This document shows positions 10,391-22,030 of a DNA stretch of 64,000 nt, piece by piece. Within the stretch, counting starts at the first letter, position 1, and every line of letters begins with the position of its first letter. This DNA is from Gentiana macrophylla. Its lineage: Eukaryota > Streptophyta > Magnoliopsida > Gentianales > Gentianaceae. The notes under the pieces are model-generated. The model did no database searches. It was not told the origin of the DNA and saw nothing but the letters and a program-made list of their open reading frames with translations. The position numbers and the translations under genes are program-made. Location of the stretch: assembly GCA_026214975.1 (NCBI GenBank), contig JAOBSW010000466.1:1-64000 (forward strand), given 5' to 3'.

Positions 10391-11559
10391 ACCCCTATTT
10401 CCATCTAAACATTAAAATATATATTCTTTAACATTGTTTATGTTGTCAGTGATTTGAACATCTAATTTAAGAGTATCACTGTAAATCACAATTCTGTACA
10501 TGGAAATTTGATTATATGCCAATAATTTCTCTTCCACTACAAACTGAGAATAGTTTAAGACTTTTCTTTGTGTCCGTTATTTTGCGAACCTATGTATCCA
10601 TTCCTATGATGATCGTTTTCTGGTACACATGTTACACTATTAGTACACAAAATCATTAACCTATTCGCTTGCCCAAATGCATCGCATGACAGATGTTTAA
10701 ATGGACAACCCAAGTTCCTCCACAGCTCCTAGGACCATTAGTAGGGCAAAAACTCTGAGCAGACAAATTAACATCCACAACACCAAAGAAATGGAGACAG
10801 AATTGCCTACCGAGGAAACCATGTCACCAAGTAGCGAAACAATCAGCCCGCTGAAAAAATTGAAGCTTAAGACCAACTAAAAGCGTTGCCCAGTAGGAAA
10901 GCAGTGTGTAAAATAAATAAGTACGGCAACAACTTTCTATCTTCGTACAACAACTTTTGAATCTGTGCGTGTGATATAAGTTATGTAACATACCCACCTT
11001 TTCTATCCCCTGCTGTACAATAAATAGAAAAATGAACAGATCTCTCTGTTCTGACAATAAGTTCTGAATGTCCATGGGTAATATATTTTCTGTAATATAT
11101 GTATCCTTATATTGCCTCAGAACTCAGTCTAGCTAACAACATAATATACAGAGCCGCAGAAACATCAACGTAACAGACAAATCACAGCTTCATTCGAGGG
11201 CAGCAGCCGTGTAACACACGGTCACCTCCCACTAGTTAGCCTTTATTACTCTCAGCAAAGACTTTGTCGTACCAACAAAAACAAAAACAGCCTTCCTCTT
11301 GGCCGAGAGTTTCACACCCTTGATTCCGGTACATATCTCAAAAACAATTATTTTCTTCTTTTTCTCTTTAATTATAGGCTTTATCATCTTCGAATTGTCC
11401 CAACCAAAACCCTAGGCCCTTATATAGGTTCTTTGGTCTTTATTACTTAGGGTGTTCATTATTTTGATTTGTTCTTTGTGTTCAACTCCGCATGAGGGGA
11501 GTGTAAACACGAGTGATTGTGAGGATATATATATATATATTTTTGTTGGAACTTCAATC
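10391..11559. other. E2 interior, no supported gene
   Basis: No domain or long protein-like frame is visible. A short TA run lies at about 11527-11540, just before the gag-like start. Confidence 0.4.
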
Positions 11560-11832
11560 ATGTCGCAAGCGCTCACCAAGGGAGAGGATAATTCTAGTGA
11601 TTCTCATATTCAGTTATTGGCGGATGAGATGATGACCCAGTTTCAGAATATGTTAACGGGAGTAACGGAGTAGCCTAACCGTGGTGGTAGAGGTAACCGT
11701 GGTGGTACAAGTGTTTTTAAGAAAACTTCTAAATGGTTGTTTTCTGGTTATTGCGGTGATTGTAAAGGGTGTGATCATTACTATTATGATTACCCTATTC
11801 TATAGCCAAAAATAGGTAGTTTATGTGGGAAA
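11560..11832 (+). pseudogene. Gag-like remnant of E2 with degenerate zinc knuckle
   Basis: An ATG at 11560 opens a short acidic N-terminus (MSQALTKGEDNSSDS) that stops at 11671-11673 (tag). The same frame continues past the stop with a Gly/Arg-rich linker (RGGRGNRGG). A nucleocapsid-type knuckle CGDCKGCDHYYYDY follows at about 11752-11793. The spacing fits C-x2-C-x4-H-x4-C, with the last Cys replaced by Tyr. This supports a retroelement gag whose middle part is deleted. It is the only retroviral-type domain I can see in E2. Confidence 0.5.
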
Positions 11833-12536
11833 TCACCTAAGGATGACCAGGTGAATGTTAATATCGCAGAGAAGATTGTAGAGACCGCCGTAGATATTCT
11901 AACACTCGAGGGGAGGTAGTCCGAGAGTCTATTTTAGTAGAGGCAATCACCGAGGAGAATGAAAAGTTGGTTGAGATAAATGTTGCAAATGAGTGTGATG
12001 TTGAGAAGAAGAATGAGGATATCGCATTAGTGGTGGAGAAAATCGAGGCAGGTGAGGAAGTTAGTCCTACATCCCCGACCACTTGTTCGAGTTCTATCTT
12101 GTCTTCTTTGCATGTACATGCAGACCATCCACTTGAGGAGAACATTGGACTATCTGAATTACTTAATCTAGCCCCTATATTGCCTGTGGATATTCTTGAT
12201 CATGTTAACATGGGTGGCAAACCGGAGCATGATTTCATTGATCCATTTTCTACGTATGTTGCTAACTGTCCGGTTGTGAAATTTTCTCGTTATGTTGCTA
12301 CTTTGCCGGGATTCTCCGAGTTTTATCATGTCGGAAGACTTCATTGATGTTGCATTTGCGATGCTTTTTTCGACATCAAACTGTGCCATTGATTTGAAGT
12401 GGTATGTCCACCTTGTATTTGATCCGGGCATATCATTGGTGTTCGTTGTTGGTTCGGCCTGTTTTGTCCTTGTTGCTGCATTTTACGACTTCCTTTTGAT
12501 TCGAGGTCAAATCCTTTCAGAGCCAGGAGTGAATGA
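11833..12536 (+). other. E2 3' interior with acidic open frame and polyprotein-like tail
   Basis: An open frame at 11967-12347 (126 codons) is rich in Glu, Ser and Val; I recognise no domain. Near the end, about 12490-12534, a different frame reads DSRSNPF shortly before the 3' LTR. This resembles the C-terminus of certain Ty3/gypsy polyproteins. The stretch gaggtcaaatcc to caggagtgaatga next to the LTR probably includes the decayed polypurine tract. Confidence 0.35.
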
Positions 12537-12639
12537 TGTGATTCCCATTGAAGAAAAACTTTATTAAATTTATTTATAGTTTTTTTAATTTATTTTTAGT
12601 TATTATTATTTGGGGGAAATTTATCCCGACTTGCTTAGG
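12537..12639 (+). repeat. 3' LTR of E2, first part
   Basis: It starts TGTGATTCCCATTGAAG and matches the 5' LTR start through gggggaaatttatccc and cttag. Similarity stops at about 12639, where an inserted AT-rich block begins. The LTR resumes near 19489. Confidence 0.75.
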
Positions 12640-12853
12640 GGAGGGCTGAAGGACGCTCAAATGTCATAAATGGGGATCCAATGACATCTTTAATTTTTTG
12701 TGATTAAAAATGACAAAATGATAATAGATGGACTAGAATACCACTTTTTGTGCGATTTAGAGTTATTGCCATTAAATGCGGTGTTTGGAAAATACATGTC
12801 ATCAAAGGTGGAGTAATTAAAGAGGAGTGAATCTTCCAAAAAAAATCAGTTAT

Positions 12854-13062
12854 TGTTATAAAATTAAGAAAATAAAGGAGAATGAACAAAAGGAAAAACA
12901 AAGATGGAGAGGAAGGCGAATAATGCTTGTGTATTATTTCAATGGTATAAGGGGTATTTATGATACATTTTGGGGTGTGAATACAATAAATGAATTGAAT
13001 CGTAATATTATAAAAGATCAATCAATATCAATAGACAATCCAAAATATATTATTACATAATA
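12854..13062 (-). repeat. 3' LTR of copia C
   Basis: On the plus strand it begins tgttataaaattaag and ends tattacataata. It aligns with 18293-18498 through landmarks such as caaagatggagagg, ttgtgtattatt and tcaatagacaatcc. Confidence 0.8.
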
Positions 13063-13075
13063 CTCCCCATTGGAT
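13063..13075 (-). other. Polypurine tract of copia C
   Basis: On the minus strand it reads ccaatggggag directly before the LTR. This is the usual plus-strand primer position. Confidence 0.6.
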
Positions 13076-13221
13076 GTCTATTGTTAAACATCAGATATGA
13101 TATGCCTCATTAAAACCTTACTAAGAAAAAACTCAGTGGGAAAAAGTCATAGTTAAGGCTAAAGAGTACATATATATATATATGTGTGTTTGATTCACTC
13201 CCTCTGAACCAAGTATCAATT

Positions 13222-13319
13222 TAGATCTTTCAAGCGCCGCATCCCAATGTTCTTCACCAGTCTTTCAAATGTTGCCACAAGAATGTCTTGGTAATAAATC
13301 TATTAGATTGTCGGTTGAC
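13222..13319 (-). pseudogene. RNase H C-terminal remnant of copia C
   Basis: Minus-strand frames give NLIDLLPRHS and then FERLVKNIGMRRLKDLN, matching the end of many plant copia polyproteins, which lies just upstream of the polypurine tract as here. At least one frameshift and stops separate the parts. Confidence 0.6.
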
Positions 13320-14679
13320 TAGCCCTTCGGTACATTATTCTCTCAACTCTTATACAAATAATGAGTAAAGAATAACTTGGCTGAAATAGGTTTTATTAAT
13401 CCCCATTAATATAACTTCACTTCAATTGAGATATGTAAGATACATTGTCTTCATATAATACAGCTGGATTTTTTTTTGTTCTAGTGTAGATAATGTCTCA
13501 ATTAATAAATGATGTAATTGATTTTCTCGCTTTTAGTCACAGAACGTATATGTCATCCACTATTAACTTTGCTAGAAAAACCTAGTGGGAATAATGCGTT
13601 TCAATGTGTTGCACTGACTTCCTCGTTAAAAACCATTAACTAAGAAAAACCATGTGGGAAAAACTTGGTTAAAGGAAAAAAGAGTACAATCATTGGTTTT
13701 AAAACCAAATCCAGCAAGTAGTTTTGTAGTCGTCGCTCCCCTAACGACAACAGTAATTCAAATGTACGCATTCGAATATTATAAATACATTTATTCAAAA
13801 TAAATGTAGGAGAATCCCACTAAACAAATCTACTAGATTGTCACTAGAGCGTACTTTTGTCTATCACCCTCTTCTAAAGTTCATGTAGATAATTAAATAC
13901 AGGGGCTAAAAATTGCATGCCCACTACTAGCACGTGCAACACATGCAACACAATCAGCACTATAATCATAAAACAATATGGATGTAATACAATCGCAATT
14001 TGCATGCATATATTTTCACTATCACGTGTCGTAGTACAATAAATTCATGACATAAAGCATGAGTTACATATATATTCCTTCATCAATAGGAATATACTCA
14101 ACTAGTCATATTACATTCACCAACAATGTTAACGACCTTTACAACTAAACAATATGCATGTTGCGTTTGTCATATTATTTCATTTCTGAAATCCATCAAA
14201 GATTTTCATATCAATATTAATGTCCAACGACCCATAAATATGCAGTCATTACATATGAAAACTCAAAGTTACTATCAGATTTATTAATTAGCAGGACATA
14301 ACATTATCTATATGAGTGGATATATTTGGTCATTAATAAGCAAATATTTCCAATTCAAACTCAACCTTAATTGCTTATTTCATTTTTACCTAGTCTGAGT
14401 GTTTTTGACACTCTGCTAATGACTTAGGTACTGGATCTAGATATTATAATAGCAATTAAAGAGGTGAATATGTCGTCGGCGACTGTTATCTTTTATTATA
14501 AATTTTCCCATAAAATTCCTTGCTAATTCGATATTAGCATAAACCAATTCTTCATCAATGTATGTATTGGTTGTTCCTCAACCAGAATATTTAATCATTT
14601 GATGTACTTGCGATTTTATTTTGGGGTTTTCCTCTTCAAGACGAATCTCTTTAAGAGATTTCATGAGTGACTGAATATG

Positions 14680-14830
14680 AATTCATTTTCTGCGAATTTT
14701 TATCTTTTACACCGATCGGTCTTCTACGCTTCTGGCGTAGATAAATATTATCAATAATACTTTTGGTGCATTTATAAATGGTCACTCTTTTTATTCAATT
14801 ACGGCATCTGGAAAATTACTTGCTAAATAC
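14680..14830 (-). pseudogene. Integrase C-terminal/linker remnant of copia C
   Basis: Minus-strand translation gives ASNFPDAVIE (about 14795-14825) and, further on, RQKRRRPIGVKDKN (about 14690-14740). Both are characteristic of the segment between integrase and reverse transcriptase in a widespread plant copia group. Stops interrupt the frames. This fixes the element's orientation. Confidence 0.55.
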
Positions 14831-17067
14831 TACAAGTAAGATTATTTTCGCAGTTCAATTAAACGGATACGTGGAAGATCGTTTATGTTGTTAAAATTTG
14901 TCGGCATTATTTTATTCTAACATGAGGTTTTCTTTATCTCCCCCTAATGCCGAGAATCGATTTTCATCAAACATGTTGCACCGAGCTATATCTTGATACT
15001 CTTTTATTCGCTTCATGTGAATTACGCATTTAAAGACATAGTGGTTTCATTAAATATCTCATTTTATGATATTTTTGAAAACATTATCTCTTTTGCGCTT
15101 TATATACCACTATGTGATTTCGGATTCTTCAAGAATTATTCAAATTATACATCATATGTAGATAAATCACTAGAATGAGACATTGAACTTTTGGTTCATT
15201 TCTCCATTTTCTCAGAAAATATTTGATGTATGCAAAATGTGCATAATATCTACCCTTCATTAGGTTTATCAATATCTATGATTTTTTCAATAACCCGTGA
15301 CGGATTCAACATTTTAATGTGAAATCCTCTTATGCGGGTATCAAAAAACTTCTTTGATATTTTTTGAGCGGGGGATTTAGATAATCTTTTATGTAGATTT
15401 TATATCCTTTATCACAAGCAATAGAATATATAAAATGATTATAATACGCCGGGTTATGCCAATATTTAATAATCACCAACCACTTTTGGTGGGATTTTTC
15501 ATGATGAATTTCTCATAACAAAATATTAACAACGGCAATAGATATCACTAGAAGAATGTAATATTGCCACATTCGTTCATTGAACCCACTCGATGCATTA
15601 TAATTTGGTCTCATTCACTTCACGGAATGGACTTGTACAATATAATTGCTGAATAAATGCATATTGTATTTGTCACATTCTCCTCTAGGAATGGACATGT
15701 CTCATCATTTTTTAGCATATTGCTTCTCTATTTGTCTCAATCTCGGTATGATACTCATAGTACTCAAAAAGATATTTTCATGATTTGGGAGAGAATATTG
15801 CTTTATTTCAAACAATTGTGTTTTATTATAGCACTTGCATATTGCATTAACATTTGCATCTCGATCGATCCCATATATTCTTTTGATAACTTGTTTCTCA
15901 ATATAACGTGTGTGTCGCACTATCGATGAGACAAATCAATTGATCTCACGTTCCGGCTCCATTTCTTCTTCAGAAAGAAATTAACAATAATTTGTTTCCA
16001 AAAATGACAATTGTCAAATAATATAAATGAAATACAATAATTAATTATATTATGTATCAATTCAAGCAAATCAAATTGATATTATAATTGCTAGTGGATC
16101 CGAGAGACAATTATTCAGTATTACAATTAGTGAATCATAATTCTATTAGTGATGACAAGTTTAATTTTCACACACTCATGATGCATTATAATCTGTTGTC
16201 ATATTCATTCTTACCACAACTAGGCAACAAATTTTGAATTTAATAACAATATAGAGCAAATGCGCCTTAGAATCAAAGACCATATACATGGTATCATTTT
16301 ACAAAAACCGCATGTTGAATTTTTTTTCTTTTGTAAAAATAAAAGATATGTGTTAATAATCACATTACTGGTTATCATTATTCTGACAATTAATCAAGTG
16401 ATATAATATCTTTTATTGAACAAACAAATATGATTTTATTTATTAAATTTAATCCAAATACGGTTGCCAAAAATAAAATGAATGCATCAATTACTACAAT
16501 GATCATGCAAAAGTTATGGTTAATATCCATCCAATTAACTAAATGATATGGCAATATCATGTGTTTTCTTTTTCATATAGTGTCAGCTTTTATTGGGAAA
16601 ATATATTGCTAAGTTAAAAAGCAACGTATAAAAAATCTCACAACGTATCAAAATAAAGATCATATATGCAATAACACGTAAGTGATTAACATAACTACAC
16701 AATCATGTAAAATATAATCTATTTAATTTTCACGATTTAAAATGATTTATTTACTTACATTTATACTTAATATGATTGCCAAAAATAATACATACATTAA
16801 TTAATCCACGATTGAGAATCATATATTGTTATTGTGACTAATATCAAGATCGATCTACTTACGAAAATACATGACAATTCATTTTTTTTTCATTTTTTTA
16901 GAAGAAAACTAGCAACCCGTATCCATTATACACAATCGATAAAATAAAATTTATAGCTACTATATATATTTTTGGCAAAATTCTATAGCTACACAATCGA
17001 TAAGAAAACTAGCAACCCGTATTCATTTATTTTCCTTCTTTTAGAATAAATTTTTTTGATACGTTGC

Positions 17068-17069
<2 letters not shown>

Positions 17070-17113
<44 letters not shown>
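17070..17113. repeat. (TA)n microsatellite
   Basis: An uninterrupted TA run of about 44 bp inside the decayed interior of copia C. Confidence 0.95.
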
Positions 17114-17116
<3 letters not shown>

Positions 17117-18274
17117 ATCACAAAAAACTTTAGCCGTATCAAAATAAGGCCAAGACAAGAAACAATTTATTTATTAATAAAAAATGCTTAAATTTTAAAT
17201 GCATCGTATAAACAATTTCTGGAAATCGCCGCTAAATCTGACATGTGGCATGATCTTCTAAATGATTACTTTGTTTCTTGTCATGATTATTGTCTTAATC
17301 ATATAAAAATAATTTTGTAAAGACTGTATCAACCATGTCCATGTCCACGACCAAATAAAATATTAAAAATTATGCCAATTCTCTACAAGGAACGGACTGT
17401 CATCAACTAGTCGGGACTAATGAGTCATATCAATGATAACTCATTATTTGTTTTCATATCAAACATTTGTTGGATTATTTTTTCATTTATGACATAACCA
17501 TCATAATCAATTTCGTTGAGATCATAAATCATTTCGAATGGTATTGCTACTTCAAAAGCATACCATTATAATAAAATGTAAAGTATTCTTTATCGGTGAT
17601 CATAAAAGTCTAATGATATATTCAGGAGATTTCTTATCTCTGAATTTCAAATCGCTTCTGGAACATATCTTTTTCTAAGGACTTTGGGTCCTAATTTATT
17701 TATATGAATGACATAATGTCCGTACGTTTTTTTTCTATGACTTTCAAATTCACTTTCATGAAATTTCGACATGTCTGAAATTTATCATGTGACTTAAATA
17801 TTCACTTTTTCGTTAGTTTTTGACATGCCCATTTATGTGAATTTTATATTCACTTTTACGAGCTTTATATTTTTATTTGGATCTATGGTCCATTATATGC
17901 TCGTTTCAAATATCGATCAACTCCATATGATCATATATTTTCAAATTGCACAAAAGACAAAATTTTTTGTCTCAGGTATTTAGCCTTCAAGACTTTATAT
18001 GAGTGATGAATATCAATTATCATGATTTTGACTTGATCAATGTATTCAATATAATTACCATCAATATTACACTCATATTGCATATGATATATGATAAATT
18101 AATCGGATGACACAATTGACATCATATATATAAATTATAAATAAAATGATCAAATTTTACCTCAACTTTCAATGATCTTTATCAATGATTTTTGGGCGAC
18201 TCTGTTGCATTGCTTCACTCAGTTTATACTTGATTGTTTATTGGGAAAAGCTAATGGTGTAAAATCATTGGTAG

Positions 18275-18292
18275 AGTCTCGTGCTGATAACG
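18275..18292 (-). other. Primer binding site region of copia C
   Basis: On the minus strand cgttatcagcacgagact directly follows the LTR end (ataaca). A ttatcagcacga-type sequence is typical after the LTR in the copia group to which the integrase traces point. It differs from the iMet-type sites of the other copia elements here. I do not assign the tRNA. Confidence 0.5.
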
Positions 18293-18498
18293 TGTTATAA
18301 AACTAAGGATATAAAAGAGAATGAACAAGAGGAAAAACAAAGATGGAGAGGTAGAAGAATAATGCTTGTGTATTATTTTAATGGTATAAGGGGGTATTTA
18401 TAGTACATTCTAGGGTGTGAATACAATAAATGAATAGAATCGTAATATTACAAATATCAATAGACAATCCGAATTCCAAAATGTATTATTACATAATA
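18293..18498 (-). repeat. 5' LTR of copia C
   Basis: It aligns with 12854-13062. On the plus strand it begins tgttataaaactaag and ends attacataata, followed by gctat. Confidence 0.8.
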
Positions 18499-18589
18499 GC
18501 TATCAAAATTAAAAACAAAAACAATAAAATAACGTAAGAAAATAAATAATCACACAAATCTCTTTTAAAATGCTTCCAACCTTTTAGGG

Positions 18590-19080
18590 ATCCAATAAAA
18601 TAGATGTAGTAATACAGAAAAATAAGTAGTAACATCCAATAAAAAAATAGGTACATAAAAAAAGTTACAACCAAAAACGGAATAGTAACATATAAAAAGA
18701 AGTATTAACATGCAATGAAATAAATGTAACTACATAAAAAAAATGTAATAACACTTGAAATATAAGTAGTAACAACCAATAAGATTTATTTATAGAAAAA
18801 CAATATAGTAGTGATAAAAAAAAATAGTAACAAACCAATAAAATAGATCTAATTACGGCCAAAAATGTAGTAACACTAATAAATAAAAGTTGTAGTTACA
18901 AAAAAAACATATTACACGTAAAAAGAAATAGTAACAACAAAATGAAATATATGTCGTTATAGAAAACAAATGTAGTAACAATTGGAAAAAAAAAGAGTAA
19001 CGCCAATAATATAGATGTAGTTACATCCAAAAATGTAGATGTAGTTACGGCAAAAAAAATTACTAACACTGATATAGATC
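18590..19080. repeat. Diverged AT-rich tandem repeats
   Basis: A core resembling agtaacaaccaataaaatag followed by atgtagttacataaaaaa recurs many times with substitutions and indels. The spacing is roughly 60-70 bases, sometimes half that. It lies in the outer part of the unclassified AT-rich block. It encodes no protein; long minus-strand open frames here follow from the low complexity. Confidence 0.65.
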
Positions 19081-19488
19081 GAAGAATATAGGTAAAGTAC
19101 TTTTTGCGTCAAAAAATTAGTTGAAGTGAGTTTTTCCCACTAAAATCAAAATTGTGTAGTGATAATGAATACATAAATAATGAAAAATTGTTTCCCAAAT
19201 ACAATAAATACATTTTTTTTTACAAGAATCAATTCAGAAAAATGTAGAGATAACGCTTCCCTAAAATCGTGGAAAATAGATTGATAGTTACAATAAATGA
19301 CAAAAATTAATTAAGTAAAAACTCCTAATTTGTTTGTAGGCTATGTTTTTTTTTTTTTAATATCTTGTGTGACAAGTGGAGAACAATAAGTGAAAAGGGG
19401 TAATGTAGGAAGTTTACACTATTTTTGTCTTGATTAATCATCGGTTTTCTTGAATCTCGATTTATTAGTAAATCATTATTCTTGGCAA

Positions 19489-19882
19489 AAATCTATAATT
19501 TTTTTATTGTTAGTTATTATTATTAGCGGAATATCCCACATTGCCCAGATAGCTTCTTTGCTCGGAAATTGTAGCCTATATAGGCATTTAGGTATTTCTT
19601 TTACTAACAACAAAAAATTTATTGAGTAAATTATTATAAAGCTTTCAAGCTTTTTTGTGAGTATTCTATTCGTAGAGTGTTCGAATATGAACTTATCAAG
19701 GTTCTGAGCATACCCTGTGGCATTCATATACCAATGTTATTAGGTATATGTTATATAAGGGTTGAGGTCATAGCAAGGTTCTTGGTTACCGGTTAGCTAA
19801 GGGTCACGGTGCTCATTTCCATTGATACTTTTAATCGGTCCTTGGTCAATTTTAGATATGATTCGGTTAAGGATCATATCAT
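19489..19882 (+). repeat. 3' LTR of E2, second part
   Basis: It continues the LTR interrupted at 12639 and matches 6910-7310 to the end (ggatcatatca). Three bases (tga) and the target duplication cttga follow. Confidence 0.8.
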
Positions 19883-19890
19883 GACTTGAA

Positions 19891-20217
19891 CCCAACTCTA
19901 AGAGAGTGTTTATATTCCAGCATGTGGTTTTCAATGAGAAGGTATTCTCATTCAATGATTCCATTACTGCATCAAATGTACTGCGCCTTCGGTCCAGTTT
20001 GAATATCAGTGAGTCGATGAAGTGCATGCAGAACAACTGGAACAAAACAACCTCACCCAGCATCACGCCTCTATTGAAACCCCATCTCCTACTGATGATC
20101 CAACACATAGCAGGTACATGACGTAGATCAACAACAACCTATGGCAGAAGCACCCCGAGCAAACGGGGATGATAAAGGAAGTACCACTCGATGAAAATCA
20201 AAACATACCGATGATCC
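19891..20217 (+). pseudogene. copia A integrase end and linker, second part
   Basis: The reading frame interrupted at 5240 resumes here with PNSKRVFIFQHVVFNEKVFSF, a standard copia integrase tail. A decayed, Thr/Ser/Pro-containing linker to the reverse transcriptase follows. Stops occur in the linker. Confidence 0.75.
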
Positions 20218-20783
20218 TTGGTCACTCACCAATCACAACCAAAGAACTGGGAAGAGGCTCAAAAGAAACCTAATTGGCAGCAGACCATGGAAGAAGAGAT
20301 GCATGCACTACATCTAAATGACACTTGGGTTTTGGTACCAAGACCCACTCATGCTAACATTATTTGGTCCAAATGTGTATTTAAGTTTAAAAAAACACAA
20401 CACAAAGGATATTGAGAGATACAAGGAACTTTTAGTTGCACAAGGTTACTCACAACTACCAGGAATTGACTTTGAAGAAACATACAACCCAGTCATTAAA
20501 CCTACAACTATTAGACTTGTTATTGCTATAGCAGTGTCTCAAGGCTGGCCCATGAAACGACTTGACATAAAGAATGCTTTTATTCAGGAATTGACATTGA
20601 AGAAATATACGGCCCAGGCTTTGCTGATCCAGGGACCTTAGATCATATGTGCCTATTCAAAAAATCCGTGTGTGGGCTCAAACAAGCACCTAGTGCTTGG
20701 TTTGAGCGCTTCTTCCTACTACACTTGGGATTTCTATGCAAGCGAGGAAGACCCTTCCTTGTTCACCTTTCATCGACCTGGCA
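20218..20783 (+). pseudogene. copia A reverse transcriptase, first part
   Basis: Reverse transcriptase copies element RNA into DNA. The traces run NWEEAQKKPNWQQTMEEEM, NDTWVLVP, GIDFEETYNPVIKPTTIRLV and LDIKNAFIQ, then VCGLKQAPSAWFERF near 20668-20710. The N-terminal half is nearly continuous across two overlapping frames (20218-20415 and 20318-20641). The chain is then interrupted at about 20784 by unrelated sequence. Confidence 0.85.
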
Positions 20784-21045
20784 TTAAAAGGACATCAAAT
20801 TTCGCCCAAGGTAATTGGACGTTCCAACTAATAAGTATCCCAATGAACCTAAAAAGGATAAAGGCCAAGAGAAATTACTTATTTTTCTATACCCTACGAT
20901 AAGTTCTATCCATATATGTTCGATCACCAACTCGCATCGATGCAATTGTATTTTATTGGAATTGAGAGACTACCTCAAATTAAATTGACTTTTTTATTTA
21001 TGAAATAACTCTCATCAACTAGAACTAGTTTGATGTGAACCTTAG
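20784..21045. other. Unidentified insertion within copia A reverse transcriptase
   Basis: Copia similarity stops after a SLFTFHRPG-like stretch and resumes at NTDLILLICVDD. About 260 bases between carry no copia similarity, no long frame and no clear terminal repeats. It could be a small non-autonomous insertion or a rearranged segment. Confidence 0.45.
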
Positions 21046-21440
21046 GAATACTGATCTCATTCTGCTTATCTGTGTGGATGATATACTACTTACAGGTAAT
21101 CACTATTAGTTGATCCAGACATTAATTGATGCTTTACGTAGAGAATTTGCAGTAAAGGATCTGGGATCCTTATATTACTTCTTAGGCATGGAGGTTTAGT
21201 CCACAACTAATGGGGTGTTTCTCATTCAGGCCAAGTATGTACATTCTCTGCTAACAACATTAGAAATGTTAGAAAGTGTTGGTATAGCAACTCCTATGGC
21301 CCTAAAGATGCAAGACTCTTCAGATGATACAGAGTTTATTGATCCTACACCTATAGATGTCTGGTGAGTGCATTACAATACCTAACATTCACCAGACCGG
21401 ATAGCACACATGTTGTAAACAAGGATTGCCAGCATTTCTC
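21046..21440 (+). pseudogene. copia A reverse transcriptase, catalytic part
   Basis: ICVDDILLTGN at about 21068-21100 holds the two catalytic Asp residues of the copia YVDD box, with Cys in place of Tyr. REFAVKDLGSLYYFLGMEV at about 21140-21196 follows, then a stop. Frames continue with stops to a TRPD-like stretch near 21400. Confidence 0.8.
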
Positions 21441-21479
21441 TCGGCCTAGTGTCAAAAATTTAAAGGAAGTCAAAAATAC

Positions 21480-22022
21480 TACTTTGCTATGTTAGAGGAA
21501 CCCATAATCTTGGGTTGCATTACCTGGCTCGATCTCTTTCGTCTCTCTATGCATTCAGTGACACTGACTAGGCTGGCGGTCCAGTTACCAGACGAAGCAC
21601 AGTGGCTTTTGTGTCTTCTTTGGGGCAAATTGGGTTTCTTGGTCTTCCAAAGAGCAACCCACAGGCTCTAGATTCAGCACCAAAGCAGAGTATAGGTCTA
21701 TGGCGTCTGCAACGGCTGAGCTTACCTGGGTTTCATACCTTCTCAAAGACCTTGGCATTCGTCTTCTGCAACCACCACAGCTCATGTGTGAAAACGTCAG
21801 TACGGTTTATCTGACGGTCAATCCTTCACTTTACTCTCGTTCGAAGCATTTCGCCCTTGACTACCACTTTGTTCGAGAAAAAGTGGCTGTCAAGCAGCTC
21901 ATCGCCCGACATGTTCTATCTTTATCCATTTTAAATGATGTGTTCACAAACGCTCTTCCCAAAGCTCAATTCCAGTTATCCGAGAAAATATTCGTGTTTA
22001 GGTACCTTCCCACGTCAAATTG
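21480..22022 (+). pseudogene. copia A RNase H
   Basis: RNase H removes the RNA strand after reverse transcription. Frames together give a complete copia domain: YLRGTHNLGLHY, FSDTD, RRST, LVFQRATH-like and SSAEAEYRSMASATAELTWV-like residues, LLKDLGIRLLQPP, YHFVREKVA and FTNALPKAQF. At least two frameshifts and stops are present. The domain ends at the polypurine tract (ttgagggcag, 22019-22029). Confidence 0.85.
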
Positions 22023-22030
22023 AGGGCAGA

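Larger units (their letters stand above)
12854..18498 (-). mobile_element. Ty1/copia element C, strongly degenerate, minus strand
   Basis: Two LTRs of about 206-209 bp bracket 5.2 kb. Flanks gttat (12849-12853) and gctat (18499-18503) are a likely target duplication with one change. On the minus strand the order is LTR, primer site, interior, polypurine tract, LTR. Translated traces of the integrase C-terminus and RNase H end appear in the correct order. The interior is riddled with stops and very AT-rich, so this is an old copy. It lies inside the AT-rich block within E2. Confidence 0.75.
12640..19488. mobile_element. AT-rich block inserted in the 3' LTR of E2 (unclassified), hosting copia C
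   Basis: The two halves of the E2 3' LTR are separated by this segment. Copia C (12854-18498) occupies most of it. What remains, 12640-12853 and 18504-19488, must be an older insertion. Its outer ends show neither LTR termini nor a clear terminal inverted repeat. I could not fix a target duplication, so the class is open. The right flank contains diverged tandem repeats. Confidence 0.5.
5241..19885 (+). mobile_element. Element E2: LTR retroelement inserted in copia A, itself host to other insertions
   Basis: The E2 LTR begins TGTGATTCCC. Its 5' copy is 5241-5242 plus 6835-7310 (split by solo LTR B). Its 3' copy is 12537-12639 plus about 19489-19882 (split by an AT-rich block). A tRNA-iMet-type primer site follows the 5' LTR and a purine-rich stretch precedes the 3' LTR. 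The interior (about 5.2 kb) holds a gag-like knuckle but no reverse transcriptase or integrase. E2 was therefore probably mobilised by a partner. A DSRSNPF tail just before the 3' LTR resembles C-termini of some Ty3/gypsy polyproteins, so a gypsy origin is likely but not proven. Three extra bases (tga) lie between the 3' LTR end and the target duplication. Confidence 0.75.

Noticed and set aside
10824..11075. 83-codon minus-strand open frame in E2
   Set aside because: No motif or neighbour support; codon content looks random.
12640..12700. Helitron end suggested by ttag/ctaa at the insertion edge
   Set aside because: No hairpin lies before a CTRR end and no TC start is present at the other edge; no basis for the call.
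18489..18862. Hydrophobic minus-strand proteins
   Set aside because: Translations of the AT-rich tandem repeat; Phe/Leu/Tyr runs follow from TTT/TTA/TAT composition.
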